A DNA stretch of 10,187 nucleotides from SIG575 sp045534165 (lineage in GTDB: Bacteria > Bacillota > Clostridia > Oscillospirales > Acutalibacteraceae), in the NCBI GenBank assembly GCA_045534165.1, contig JAZSJD010000103.1, positions 1-10,187 of the forward strand, given 5' to 3'. A program made the position numbers and the translations under genes. Under the pieces are notes generated by a model, which saw only the letters and a program-made list of their open reading frames with translations, searched no databases and was not told where the DNA came from. Below are positions 1-7,118 of the stretch, piece after piece (the first letter of the stretch is position 1; each line of letters starts with the position of its first letter).

Positions 1-40
1 GACAAAATGGCAAGGTTGGTGTAGTGGTAAATTAAAAATT
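1..40. repeat. Right end of a dispersed repeat, cut by the window edge
   Basis: Positions 1-40 match 361-400 at 32 of 40 bases, beginning with the same 15 bases. In the second copy these bases form the right arm of the hairpin at 322-373 plus the sequence after it. The first copy is therefore probably the right end of another such element whose left part lies outside the window. The six mismatches in the first 32 bases are all transitions. No coding potential is seen. Confidence 0.7.
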
Positions 41-61
41 TTTATAGGCTTGTTTAATGTT

Positions 62-146
62 ACATTGTAGGGAACGGCGGTTTCCGACGTTCCGTAAAAA
101 TACATAAAATTCACGGTTTGTCGACAAGCGCCAAACCCTACGATGT
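62..146. repeat. Inverted-repeat element of about 85 bp, MITE-like or structured
   Basis: The ends ACATTGTAGGG (62-72) and CCCTACGATGT (136-146) are complementary over 11 positions with one G-T pair. Two smaller hairpins lie inside: GGAACG (71-76) with CGTTCC (88-93), and GGTTTG (115-120) with CAAACC (132-137). If the terminal repeat is taken as 63-72/136-145, the element is flanked by TTA on both sides (60-62 and 146-148), which could be a target duplication. It is too short to encode a protein. It may be a non-autonomous mobile element or a dispersed structural repeat; copies elsewhere in the genome cannot be seen here. Confidence 0.6.
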
Positions 147-203
147 TAAAATCAAATATTATATAAATTATAATTTAGCTGTAATATTTCAAAACGTGTC
201 AAA

Positions 204-252
204 AACACCGCCGTGTCATTCTCAAGCATCAGCGAAGAATCCCGGCGGTGTT
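204..252. repeat. Palindromic hairpin repeat, copy A
   Basis: Perfect 10-bp arms AACACCGCCG (204-213) and CGGCGGTGTT (243-252) enclose a core at 215-243. Read on the plus strand, the core begins GTCATTCT and ends GAAGAATCCC, and is itself an imperfect palindrome. The same core, in the opposite orientation, occurs in the hairpins at 265-313 and 322-373, but the outer arms differ. There is no adjacent gene end that it would terminate. Confidence 0.7.
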
Positions 253-264
253 ATAGTCTATTGT

Positions 265-313
265 TTTCCTTTTTCAGATCCTTCGTTTCACTCGAGGATG
301 ACGAAAAAGGAAA
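265..313. repeat. Palindromic hairpin repeat, copy B
   Basis: Perfect 11-bp arms TTTCCTTTTTC (265-275) and GAAAAAGGAAA (303-313) enclose the core 276-302, which starts AGATCCTTCG and ends GAGGATGAC. The core is close in sequence to copy C and is the reverse complement of the copy A core, while the arms are unrelated to those of A and C. Confidence 0.7.
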
Positions 314-321
314 TGTGATGT

Positions 322-373
322 TTGCCATTTTGAGATCCTTCGCTTACGCTCAAGGATGACGACAAAATGGCAA
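322..373. repeat. Palindromic hairpin repeat, copy C
   Basis: Perfect 11-bp arms TTGCCATTTTG (322-332) and CAAAATGGCAA (363-373) enclose a core at 333-360 that starts AGATCCTTCGC and ends CAAGGATGAC. An alternative pairing exists between GTTTGCC (320-326) and GGCAAAC (386-392), so the element may extend to about 392. Its right part is repeated at 1-40. Confidence 0.7.
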
Positions 374-402
374 GGCTGGTGCAACGGCAAACTATAATTT
401 AT

Positions 403-436
403 AAAAAAACAGCTCACGGTATTTCTACCGTGAGCT
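403..436 (-). terminator. Rho-independent terminator of purC
   Basis: Perfect 11-bp stem AGCTCACGGTA (411-421) and TACCGTGAGCT (426-436) with a 4-nt loop. On the minus strand it is followed by a run of seven T (404-410 read as A on plus). It begins 11 bases past the purC stop codon. Confidence 0.92.
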
Positions 437-447
437 TTGAACTTGAA

Positions 448-1137
448 TTATTTTGAAAGTTTTTCAAGAAGCATTTTTGAGCAATCAATCTGATTGGGGA
501 TGTTACCATTTTCGTCTTTAACTCTCCAGATATCAGGTGTGATTTCGTCAGCAACATAAATCTTTCCGTTTTCATCATAGCCAACTTCAATTTTGAAGTC
601 GATAAGCTGAAGGTTGAGACCTGCAAGTTCTTCTCTGAGAACTGCACCAACTTTTTCAACAACGTCAAGTGCTTCGTCATACTGACCTTCTTTGAGAATA
701 CCTTTCATGAGGCAGATTCTTTCTGTAACAAGGGGGTCACCCTGAGCATCGCTCTTAAGAGTAACTTCTTTGTAGCAGGGGTCAAATTCAATACCTTCTG
801 CGATATCGAAACGACGGCAGAAGCTACCTGCTGTATAGTAACGAAGAACAAATTCAAGGGGAGGAACTGTAAGGTTACGAACTTTCATAAGTCCTTCTTC
901 AACGTTAGCATCAATGAAATGTGTGGGGATACCGTTTTTCTCCATCAATTCAAAGAAATATTTTGAAATTGCAAGGCCGATTTTACCTTTACCTTCAACG
1001 CTTCCGCCTACTGTGTTTGAACCGGGATCAAAAACACCGTTTTCGCCTGTTGCTGAATCTTTGAAGAAGAGATGAACAATACCTGTTTCTTCATCAAGAA
1101 GAACGTTTTTAGTTTTGCCTTCGTACAATTTTTTCAT
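448..1137 (-). CDS. purC: Phosphoribosylaminoimidazole-succinocarboxamide synthase (SAICAR synthetase)
   Basis: Cytoplasmic enzyme of de novo purine synthesis. It joins aspartate to CAIR using ATP to give SAICAR. The 229-residue product opens with KLYEGKTK (3-10), the start of the nucleotide-binding region. The first family signature is seen as PLEFVLRYYTAGS (94-106 region), the second as LIDFKIEVG (178-186), followed by DEITPD (197-202). It is divergent: the usual RNVAAGS-type stretch reads RYYTAGS, the second signature ends in V-G instead of F/I-G, and the C-terminal helix common in about 235-240 residue homologues is short. The ATG start is preceded by AAAGGAG with good spacing. The gene has its own promoter and terminator, so it appears monocistronic and separate from a larger pur operon. 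Identity is secure; only activity of this divergent form is inferred. Confidence 0.95.
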   Translation of the reverse strand: MKKLYEGKTKNVLLDEETGIVHLFFKDSATGENGVFDPGSNTVGGSVEGKGKIGLAISKYFFELMEKNGIPTHFIDANVEEGLMKVRNLTVPPLEFVLRYYTAGSFCRRFDIAEGIEFDPCYKEVTLKSDAQGDPLVTERICLMKGILKEGQYDEALDVVEKVGAVLREELAGLNLQLIDFKIEVGYDENGKIYVADEITPDIWRVKDENGNIPNQIDCSKMLLEKLSK

Positions 1138-1191
1138 TTTAAAAGACTCCTTTTGTCACCTTTCGGCAACCAATAAAAATTTAACAAAAAT

Positions 1192-1221
1192 ATTATATCA
1201 CACAAATATTTTATCTGTAAA
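1192..1221 (-). promoter_or_regulatory. Sigma-A-type promoter of purC
   Basis: On the minus strand, a perfect -10 box TATAAT (1192-1197) lies 18 bp from a -35-like TTTACA (1216-1221). This predicts a leader of roughly 50 nt before the purC ATG, too short for a purine riboswitch. None was seen. Confidence 0.7.
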
Positions 1222-1311
1222 TAAAAATTACACAATTTTTTTAATTTTTACATCTCGTTATTTTCACAGCTTTTTCAGCCTTTTCTTTTTGTATAAATTA
1301 ACAAAAAGATG

Positions 1312-2136
1312 TTACGGCATATAGGGGTTATCTTCGTATTGATAATCCTCAGGCATTACCATAGGTCTGAAATAATTGATTGTATAATCAATACCCCACT
1401 GACCTTTTTTGCCTATCCAATAATGTGAATGAGGTTCAACTGAAAGCATACCGTCATAATCAAGTGTGTAGAGAATATCCATAACAACAGGCCAGTTAAT
1501 CATATCAAGTCCTGCAGGAGCATCATCATGGTGTTCACCGTTTACCCATACAGCACCTTTAAGATGGAAATGATAGAATCTGTTACCCCAATCAAGCATT
1601 TCCTGGAGATAATCTCCGTTTCTTCTGATGCAATGGGAAATGTCATATTTAATGCCTAATTCAGGCAGAGCTGACATAATGGGGTGCCATGCTTTAGGTT
1701 CGATAACAAAGTTTTCCCAATCGCAGTTATATGAAGCGATTTTAACATTTTTGTCTTTTGCAAAATCAATAAGCTCTTTAAAATAAGCAATTGCAATCTG
1801 ACAGTTTTCGTAAAAGCTCTTGCTTTCTGTGTAGTTAACTCCACAGTTGAAAACAGGGCAACCGATTATTGATGCTGCAGTGATAATATTTTTATCTGCC
1901 TGCAAAGCTTTGGGAATGATGTTCCCCTCTTCATCAATTCTTGTCATTCCCCATCTGCCCATTGAGCCTACTGCTACGTTATATTTTTCGCAATAGCCTT
2001 TGATTGCTTCTGCCTGAGCAAGGAATTCTTCTGAATCGTAATTGTGGTTTACGCAGAATTCAACTGCTTCAAGACCCTTATCGTGAACATATTTGATTGA
2101 GCCTTCATTCCAACCGTTAATAATACCCAGTTTCAT
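1312..2136 (-). CDS. Sugar-phosphate isomerase/epimerase-like TIM barrel protein
   Basis: A 274-residue protein of the xylose-isomerase-like TIM barrel superfamily (AP endonuclease 2 fold), cytoplasmic with no signal peptide. Features that fit are the strand-1 start KLGIINGW (2-9), KYDISH (163-168), FYHFHLKG (187-194) and SVEPHSHYW (232-240). In relatives, acidic and histidine residues at the ends of the strands bind a divalent metal; D165, H168, H191 and E234 are the candidates here. Members isomerise or epimerise sugars, sugar phosphates or inositols, and the substrate cannot be told from sequence alone. The ATG is preceded by GAGGTGA four bases upstream. It begins 21 bp after the citrate synthase stop, so the two are almost surely cotranscribed. 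No T-tailed terminator follows it. Confidence 0.85.
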   Translation of the reverse strand: MKLGIINGWNEGSIKYVHDKGLEAVEFCVNHNYDSEEFLAQAEAIKGYCEKYNVAVGSMGRWGMTRIDEEGNIIPKALQADKNIITAASIIGCPVFNCGVNYTESKSFYENCQIAIAYFKELIDFAKDKNVKIASYNCDWENFVIEPKAWHPIMSALPELGIKYDISHCIRRNGDYLQEMLDWGNRFYHFHLKGAVWVNGEHHDDAPAGLDMINWPVVMDILYTLDYDGMLSVEPHSHYWIGKKGQWGIDYTINYFRPMVMPEDYQYEDNPYMP

Positions 2137-2157
2137 TTTATCACCTCATTAAAAAAT

Positions 2158-3531
2158 TTATCTGTTTTGCAAATCAATATAATCTCGTCTTGGTAAAACT
2201 GCTTTATATTGAGGACGGATAATTTTTCCGCCGTTTATAAGCTCTTCAATTCTGTGAGCTGACCAACCTGCAATTCTTGCAACAGCAAAAATAGGTGTAT
2301 ATAATTCTCTGGGAAGTCCCAGCATATCATAAACAAATCCGCTGTAAAAGTCTACGTTAGCGCTGACGCCTTTGTACATTTTTCTTTCGCTTGCAATAAT
2401 CTGCGGAGCAAGTTTTTCAACTGCAGAATAAAGTTTATATTCCTTTGTCATACCCTTTTCTTCAGAAAGTTTTTCAACATATCCTTTGAAAACCTGTGCT
2501 CTGGGGTCAGAAACAGAATAAATTGCGTGACCTATACCGTAAACAAGACCTGCTTTATCGAAAGCTTCTTTGTGAAGAATTTTTTCAACATAAGCTCTGA
2601 TTTCGTCTTCATCTTCCCAGTCTTTCACGTTTTCTTTGATATTATCAAACATCTGACAAACCTTGATATTTGCACCACCATGCTTCGGTCCTTTGAGAGA
2701 GCCTAAAGCTGCAGCAATTGCAGAATAAGTGTCTGTGCCTGAAGAAGAAACAACGTGTGTTGTGAAAGTTGAGTTGTTACCACCGCCATGCTCTGCGTGA
2801 AGCACAAGGGCAAGGTCAAGAATTTTTGCTTCAAGTTCTGTGTATTTACTGTCAATTCTCAACATATGGAGAATATTTTCTGCTGTTGAAAGGTTTGGTT
2901 TTGGTTCATGGATAAAGAATGAACCTTTTTCACAGATATAATATTCATATGCCTGATAACCGTAAACAGTAAGAAGCGGGAACATGGAAATAAGCTGCAA
3001 GCATTGTCTTACAACGTTGGAAATTGAAGTATCGTTTGCATTTTTATCGTAAGAATAAAGAGTAAGAACACTTCTTGCGAGAGAGTTCATCATATCTTCG
3101 CTGGGTGCTTTCATAATAATATCTCTTACGAAAGAATTGGGAAGCGAACGGTAACTTGCAAGGACAGAGTTGAATTCTGCCAATTCTTCTTTTGAGGGAA
3201 GATTACCGAAAAGAAGAAGATATATGATTTCTTCAAACCCGAATCTTTTTTCTCCTACAAAACCGTTTACAAGGTCAAAAATGTTATATCCTCTGTAATA
3301 AAGTTCACCTTCACAAGGTACTTCCTCACCATTTATAACTTCTTTTGAAATGATTTCTGAAATTTCTGTAAGGCCTGTCAAAACGCCTTTACCGTTTAAG
3401 TCTCTTAAACCTCTGTTTACTTTATGCTCTACATACAATGAGGGCTCAATTTTACATTCAGCTGAGCATTTATCAGTATATTTTAAAATTTCAGGGGTAA
3501 TCTCCGAAAAGTTTCTGTTTTTATTTGCCAT
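2158..3531 (-). CDS. Citrate synthase (citrate/2-methylcitrate synthase family)
   Basis: Cytoplasmic enzyme condensing acetyl-CoA with oxaloacetate to citrate; in anaerobic Clostridia this usually feeds 2-oxoglutarate and glutamate synthesis. The 457-residue protein carries the complete catalytic set: H248 in AEHGGGNNSTF, H284 in GPKHGGAN and D394 in NVDFYSG. The stretch IAGWSAHRIEEL near the C terminus is also typical. It has an N-terminal extension of about 60 residues before the first conserved segment (GELYYRGYNIFDLV), as is common in clostridial homologues. A 2-methylcitrate role cannot be excluded, but no prp genes are adjacent. The ATG start has GCAGGAGG upstream. It is the first gene of a two-gene operon with the TIM-barrel isomerase and has its own promoter. 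The symbols gltA and citZ are both used for such genes, so none is assigned. Confidence 0.95.
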   Translation of the reverse strand: MANKNRNFSEITPEILKYTDKCSAECKIEPSLYVEHKVNRGLRDLNGKGVLTGLTEISEIISKEVINGEEVPCEGELYYRGYNIFDLVNGFVGEKRFGFEEIIYLLLFGNLPSKEELAEFNSVLASYRSLPNSFVRDIIMKAPSEDMMNSLARSVLTLYSYDKNANDTSISNVVRQCLQLISMFPLLTVYGYQAYEYYICEKGSFFIHEPKPNLSTAENILHMLRIDSKYTELEAKILDLALVLHAEHGGGNNSTFTTHVVSSSGTDTYSAIAAALGSLKGPKHGGANIKVCQMFDNIKENVKDWEDEDEIRAYVEKILHKEAFDKAGLVYGIGHAIYSVSDPRAQVFKGYVEKLSEEKGMTKEYKLYSAVEKLAPQIIASERKMYKGVSANVDFYSGFVYDMLGLPRELYTPIFAVARIAGWSAHRIEELINGGKIIRPQYKAVLPRRDYIDLQNR

Positions 3532-3561
3532 AAAAAAATCCTCCTGCTATTATGGAATTAT

Positions 3562-3590
3562 ATTTTACCATAAATTTTTCCATACTTCAA
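3562..3590 (-). promoter_or_regulatory. Sigma-A-type promoter of the citrate synthase operon
   Basis: On the minus strand, -35 TTGAAG (3585-3590) and -10 TAAAAT (3562-3567) are separated by 17 bp, about 30 bp before the citrate synthase start. A TATAAT-like hexamer just downstream is an alternative -10 but would have poor spacing. Confidence 0.6.
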
Positions 3591-3647
3591 CAGTTGCAGA
3601 AATTTGTTTACAAATTGAGAGTGTATTGTAACCTTTTATTTTTATAA

Positions 3648-3682
3648 ACAAAAAAACTCTCCCTGAAAAACAAGGAGAGTTT
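3648..3682 (-). terminator. Rho-independent terminator of the CofE-like gene
   Basis: A 9-bp stem AAACTCTCC (3654-3662) with GGAGAGTTT (3674-3682) and a loop of 11 nt, followed on the minus strand by a T-rich tract. It lies about 40 bases beyond the stop codon of the gene ending at 3722 and before the citrate synthase promoter, so it separates the two transcripts. Confidence 0.85.
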
Positions 3683-3721
3683 ACATAATCTACAGTTCTG
3701 ACAGTAATATTTCTTAAAACA

Positions 3722-4915
3722 TCATTCTGTTGTGTAGTTATCGAAATAACCCTGAATGAACACGATGGGAGTACCTTTATCGCCTGAACCTGAAGTAAGG
3801 TCGCAGAGTGAACCGATAAGGTCTGTAAGTCTTCTGGGTGTTGTACCCTCAGAAATCATCTGACCAACAAGGTCACCGTCTTTTTCATGGATTTTATTTT
3901 TGATAGCTTCTTTCAGTTCTTCACCTTTAAGGTCAGCAAAGTCGTTATCAGCAAGATATTTAAGTTTAAGTTCGTTGGGTGTACCCTCAAGACCGCTTGT
4001 GTAAGCAGGTGAAACAACCGGGTCAGCAAGTTCCCAGATTTTACCAACGGGGTCTTTGAAAGCACCGTCACCGTAAACCATAACCTCAATGTTTTTGCCT
4101 GTTGCAGCTTTGAGTTTAGCCTGGATAGCATCAACGACTGCCTGACAATCACGGGGGAAGAGTTTAACAGTATCTTCAGTTGCTTTGTTTGAACCTAAAA
4201 GACCGTAGTCAGCATTGAAACCGCTACCGTTAACAGATGCATTGAGAATTTCATCAAGACCGAAGATGATTTCTCCGCCTGCGTTTTTAAGAAGTCTCTT
4301 TGTACGTGCACGAGTGTGGATATCACAGCAAAGAACGTTCTTTGTATAATCAAGAATTGCTTTGGGATTATTAGCAAAAATGATTTGGGCTTCAGCGCCT
4401 GATTCTTTGATAAGGTTTTCGTAATATTCAACGTAGTCAACGCCTGTGAAAGTATGTTTTTCATAACCGAAAAGTTCACGGTATTTTTCAAGAGAAAGAA
4501 CATCTTTGTAGGGGTCAACGCCTTTATCGTCAAGAGCATCAAGGCTTACAAGGTGGTTACCGACTTCATCAGAAGGATAAGAAAGCATAAGAACAACTTT
4601 CTTTGCACCTTTGGCAATACCGCGAAGGCAGATAGCAAAACGGTTACGGCTGAGGATGGGGAAAATAACACCAACTGTTTCACCGCCGAATTTAGCTTTA
4701 ACGTCATCTGCGATATTTTCAACAGTTGCATAGTTACCCTGTGCACGTGCAACGATAGCTTCTGTCATTGCAACGATATCACGGTCGTTGAAAGAAAAGC
4801 CTGCATCTTCAGATGCTTCAAGAACTGAATTTGTCACAATTTCAACTATATCGTCACCGCTTTTGATGATGGGTGCTCTCACACCTCTTGAGACTGTGCC
4901 TATCATTCTGCTCAT
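3722..4915 (-). CDS. CofE-like protein (coenzyme F420-0:L-glutamate ligase family)
   Basis: A 397-residue cytoplasmic protein of the F420-0:gamma-glutamyl ligase family. Characterised members add glutamate to coenzyme F420-0 using GTP. Seen here are the N-terminal RGVRAPIIKSGDDIVEIV (10-27) and DIVAMTEAIVARAQGNY (46-62), which match the family start, and a long C-terminal part (VYGDGAFKDP, SGSGDKGTP) typical of the larger Firmicutes form. Clostridia generally do not make F420 and no other F420 gene is in view, so the true substrate is unknown. The in-frame TTG at 4924 directly abuts AAGGAG and is too close to it. The ATG at 4915 sits nine bases from the site and is preferred. The gene has its own promoter and terminator. 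Confidence 0.85.
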   Translation of the reverse strand: MSRMIGTVSRGVRAPIIKSGDDIVEIVTNSVLEASEDAGFSFNDRDIVAMTEAIVARAQGNYATVENIADDVKAKFGGETVGVIFPILSRNRFAICLRGIAKGAKKVVLMLSYPSDEVGNHLVSLDALDDKGVDPYKDVLSLEKYRELFGYEKHTFTGVDYVEYYENLIKESGAEAQIIFANNPKAILDYTKNVLCCDIHTRARTKRLLKNAGGEIIFGLDEILNASVNGSGFNADYGLLGSNKATEDTVKLFPRDCQAVVDAIQAKLKAATGKNIEVMVYGDGAFKDPVGKIWELADPVVSPAYTSGLEGTPNELKLKYLADNDFADLKGEELKEAIKNKIHEKDGDLVGQMISEGTTPRRLTDLIGSLCDLTSGSGDKGTPIVFIQGYFDNYTTE

Positions 4916-4963
4916 AATGAACAACTCCTTTGAAGATAAGATTACTGTATTTCACAACTAACT

Positions 4964-4992
4964 ATTATACTACTATATAAAAAACATTTCAA
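4964..4992 (-). promoter_or_regulatory. Strong sigma-A-type promoter of the CofE-like gene
   Basis: On the minus strand, TTGAAA (4987-4992) and TATAAT (4964-4969) are separated by exactly 17 bp, with one mismatch to consensus in total. It lies just beyond the stop codon of the HAD gene. No terminator separates the two, so read-through from the upstream operon is also possible. Confidence 0.85.
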
Positions 4993-5019
4993 CGTTATTT
5001 TGCAAATAATTTTAAAAAA

Positions 5020-5667
5020 TCAAAGCAAAAATTTTAGTGAATCTTTCAAATTATATACAAAAATATCACACAGGTTTTGGAATTCTTCCTGCTCATACTC
5101 CTGCTCATCAAAAATTCCGGTAACGAAAAAACCGTTTGCCTTTGCAGTTTTCACAGCATAAAGGGCATCTTCAAAAATCACCGTATCTTCTTTTTCTGTT
5201 CCTAAAAACTCAAGTGCGTGTTCAAAGATAAAAGGCTTTGTTTTGTTTGTGTTCAGCTGACCGCAGGTGAAAACCTCGCTGAAATAATCACGTATACCGC
5301 ATCTGATAAGACCCGGTTCAACCATATCAAAATCAGTTGCAGTTGCAATGCACATTTTAACACCGTTCTTTTTAAGTTCATCAAGGAATTCAATTGTACC
5401 TTCCTTTACAGTGGCATCATTCAGATAATAATCTCTTACAACCTGCATCATACCTGCTGAAATTTCTTCAACAGACTGGGAAAGGCTATATTCATCTTTA
5501 ATCAGTTGAGGAGCTTTATAAAAACCTGCTTTTCTCACATCAAAATGCAAATCTTCACGTGCAGTAATGCCAAGCTTTTCAAGGTAAAGGTTGCCTCTGT
5601 AACGCCACACATACATTGAATCCAGCAGTGTTCCGTCCACATCAAAAATCGCGCCTTTTATTTTCAT
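5020..5667 (-). CDS. HAD-superfamily phosphatase, beta-phosphoglucomutase-like (subfamily IA)
   Basis: A 215-residue cytoplasmic hydrolase. Motif I is FDVDGTLLDS with the nucleophile D9 and the acid/base D11. Motif II is in IATATD (T109), motif III is the lysine region NKTKPFIF (K142 or K144), and motif IV is IFEDA (E166, D167). A helical cap domain lies between motifs I and II, at roughly residues 18-85. Such proteins dephosphorylate small phosphometabolites, often sugar phosphates, or act as phosphoglucomutases; the substrate is not evident. Its ATG overlaps the transporter stop in an ATGA (5664-5667), with GAAGGAAG just upstream inside the transporter gene. Translation is therefore probably coupled, and a role on the transported compound is plausible. 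No terminator follows. Confidence 0.88.
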   Translation of the reverse strand: MKIKGAIFDVDGTLLDSMYVWRYRGNLYLEKLGITAREDLHFDVRKAGFYKAPQLIKDEYSLSQSVEEISAGMMQVVRDYYLNDATVKEGTIEFLDELKKNGVKMCIATATDFDMVEPGLIRCGIRDYFSEVFTCGQLNTNKTKPFIFEHALEFLGTEKEDTVIFEDALYAVKTAKANGFFVTGIFDEQEYEQEEFQNLCDIFVYNLKDSLKFLL

Positions 5668-7103
5668 TGTTTACTTCTTCCTTCTGATAACTCTGCATTC
5701 ATTTTTGCAAGAGTTTTTTTGTCAAGGTTATAAATAATTGCAAGGCCCACAAACTGCATAAGCGATGCCACAAGGAAAAGTGCCGCCACAAGGTAACGCA
5801 GGTTTACTGCCACGTCCCAACCAAGGAGGGTAACATCAATTGATTCAGCCTTTGTAACAGGGTCAATTGTGTTGTTTACATAACCTAATCTGCCCATAAT
5901 CACAAGTGCCACAGCAGGGCCTACACCTTGTGATAATTTACGGAAGAATGAGTGGAGTGAATAAACAACGCCTTCTTCACGTTTGCCTGTTTTCCATTCG
6001 TTGTAGTCAATTGCATCGCCCATCATAGCCCAGGAAACAGTTGAATAAACACCTAAACCAAGGCTGTAAATAAGCTGGCTGACGAAATAGAAAACAAGGT
6101 CAATTTTTGTATTTGACGGAACAATAACAAACATTCCGAGACTGCCCACAACTGAACAGATTGCACCGAAAATTGACAATTCCTTTTTACCGAATTTTGT
6201 AACCATCTTACGTGCAATGGGAGTGAAGAAAACAATGGGAAGCATTGCAAAAAGTGTAACAATACCTGAAATTTCAGTATTTTTGAAATAAATCTGGAAC
6301 ACAACTGCAACTGCTGTTGTGGCACCTTGCATACCAACAAACATACCCATAGCGGCAACGGTTGCACCAACTGCAGGACGGTTCTTTGCAAAGTTAAGCA
6401 AAGCTTTGAAGATGTTGAATTTTTCACGTTTTTCGCTAAGTGCTACGTCTGTATCAACACGGATTTCAGTTGTTCTTATCATAAACTGAAAACAGATGAA
6501 ACCTAAAACACCCATAACAAGGGCAATAATGAAAACTCTGATTCCGTTGAGAGTTTCATCTTCATTGTAAATAATCATAGGGAAGAGAACCATGGGGATT
6601 GCCTGACCAATCATGGAACCTACTGAACGCCAGGCAGAAAGAGAAGCTCTGTCGGCAGGTTTATCTGAAATAAGGCTTAAAAGTGAACCGTAAGGCACAT
6701 TTGCAATTGTGTAAAAAGCATCCCAGATAATATATCCTGCGACAAAAATAATTCCTTTTGCCCACACGGGAGCTGTGGGAATCGGCAGGAAACAACAAGC
6801 ACCACCTACAATAAGACCGATTGAACCGAACCATACATAAGCTAAAAACTTGTTTCTTTTATATTTGCGTTTGTCAGCATCAATAATTGAGCCGATAAGA
6901 GGGTCGTTGATTGCATCCCATACCTGAACAATTACAAGAAGCATAGGATACCATTTTCCCATACCCATAACCTGTGTCCAGAAAAGTGCCATTGTGCCTT
7001 TAAGTGCAAAGCTCATATTACAACCTAAATCACCGGCAGCATAAGAAATGCTGTCAAGAATACCGAATTCACGTTGTTTCTTTTTAAGTGAAGATTTTTT
7101 CAA
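5664..7103 (-). CDS. GPH-family sugar:cation symporter (MFS, MelB-like)
   Basis: A membrane transporter of the glycoside-pentoside-hexuronide:cation symporter family, expected to have 12 transmembrane helices; many strongly hydrophobic segments are visible throughout. Family marks are the AGDLGCNMSFAL first helix (23-34), DAINDPLIGSIID (63-75) and NVPYGSLLSLISDKPADRASL split around 135-155. Substrates in the family are glycosides, pentosides or hexuronides moved with H+, Na+ or Li+; the specificity here is unknown. A GTG at 7115 would give 483 residues but has no ribosome binding site. AAAGGTGG overlaps it and lies eight bases before a TTG at 7103, giving 479 residues, which is the preferred start. 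It overlaps the HAD gene by 4 bp and has its own promoter, divergent from the secreted-enzyme operon. Confidence 0.9.
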   Translation of the reverse strand: MKKSSLKKKQREFGILDSISYAAGDLGCNMSFALKGTMALFWTQVMGMGKWYPMLLVIVQVWDAINDPLIGSIIDADKRKYKRNKFLAYVWFGSIGLIVGGACCFLPIPTAPVWAKGIIFVAGYIIWDAFYTIANVPYGSLLSLISDKPADRASLSAWRSVGSMIGQAIPMVLFPMIIYNEDETLNGIRVFIIALVMGVLGFICFQFMIRTTEIRVDTDVALSEKREKFNIFKALLNFAKNRPAVGATVAAMGMFVGMQGATTAVAVVFQIYFKNTEISGIVTLFAMLPIVFFTPIARKMVTKFGKKELSIFGAICSVVGSLGMFVIVPSNTKIDLVFYFVSQLIYSLGLGVYSTVSWAMMGDAIDYNEWKTGKREEGVVYSLHSFFRKLSQGVGPAVALVIMGRLGYVNNTIDPVTKAESIDVTLLGWDVAVNLRYLVAALFLVASLMQFVGLAIIYNLDKKTLAKMNAELSEGRSKQ

Positions 7104-7118
7104 GTCTGCCACCACCTT

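Noticed and set aside
1..40. A tRNA-like D-arm (GGTGTAGTGGTAA)
   Set aside because: No acceptor stem, anticodon arm or T-arm can be built around it, and the same segment recurs at 361-400 as part of a repeat with that motif changed.
118..318. A 66-codon plus-strand open frame
   Set aside because: It runs through two hairpin repeats and part of the inverted-repeat element, has no ribosome binding site, and the product shows no recognisable family.
200..375. A short CRISPR array
   Set aside because: The core repeats occur in both orientations, at uneven spacing, each inside its own hairpin arms, and no cas gene is present.
1285..1308. CTTTTTGT / ACAAAAAG hairpin after the isomerase gene, as a terminator
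   Set aside because: The 8-bp stem is almost all A-T and is not followed by a T tract on the minus strand. It could be a weak signal but is not supported.
1138..1311. A purine riboswitch upstream of purC
   Set aside because: The predicted leader is only about 50 nt and shows none of the three-way junction of the purine aptamer.
4454..4828. A 124-codon plus-strand open frame
   Set aside because: It is antisense to the conserved CofE-like gene and has no promoter, ribosome binding site or family resemblance.
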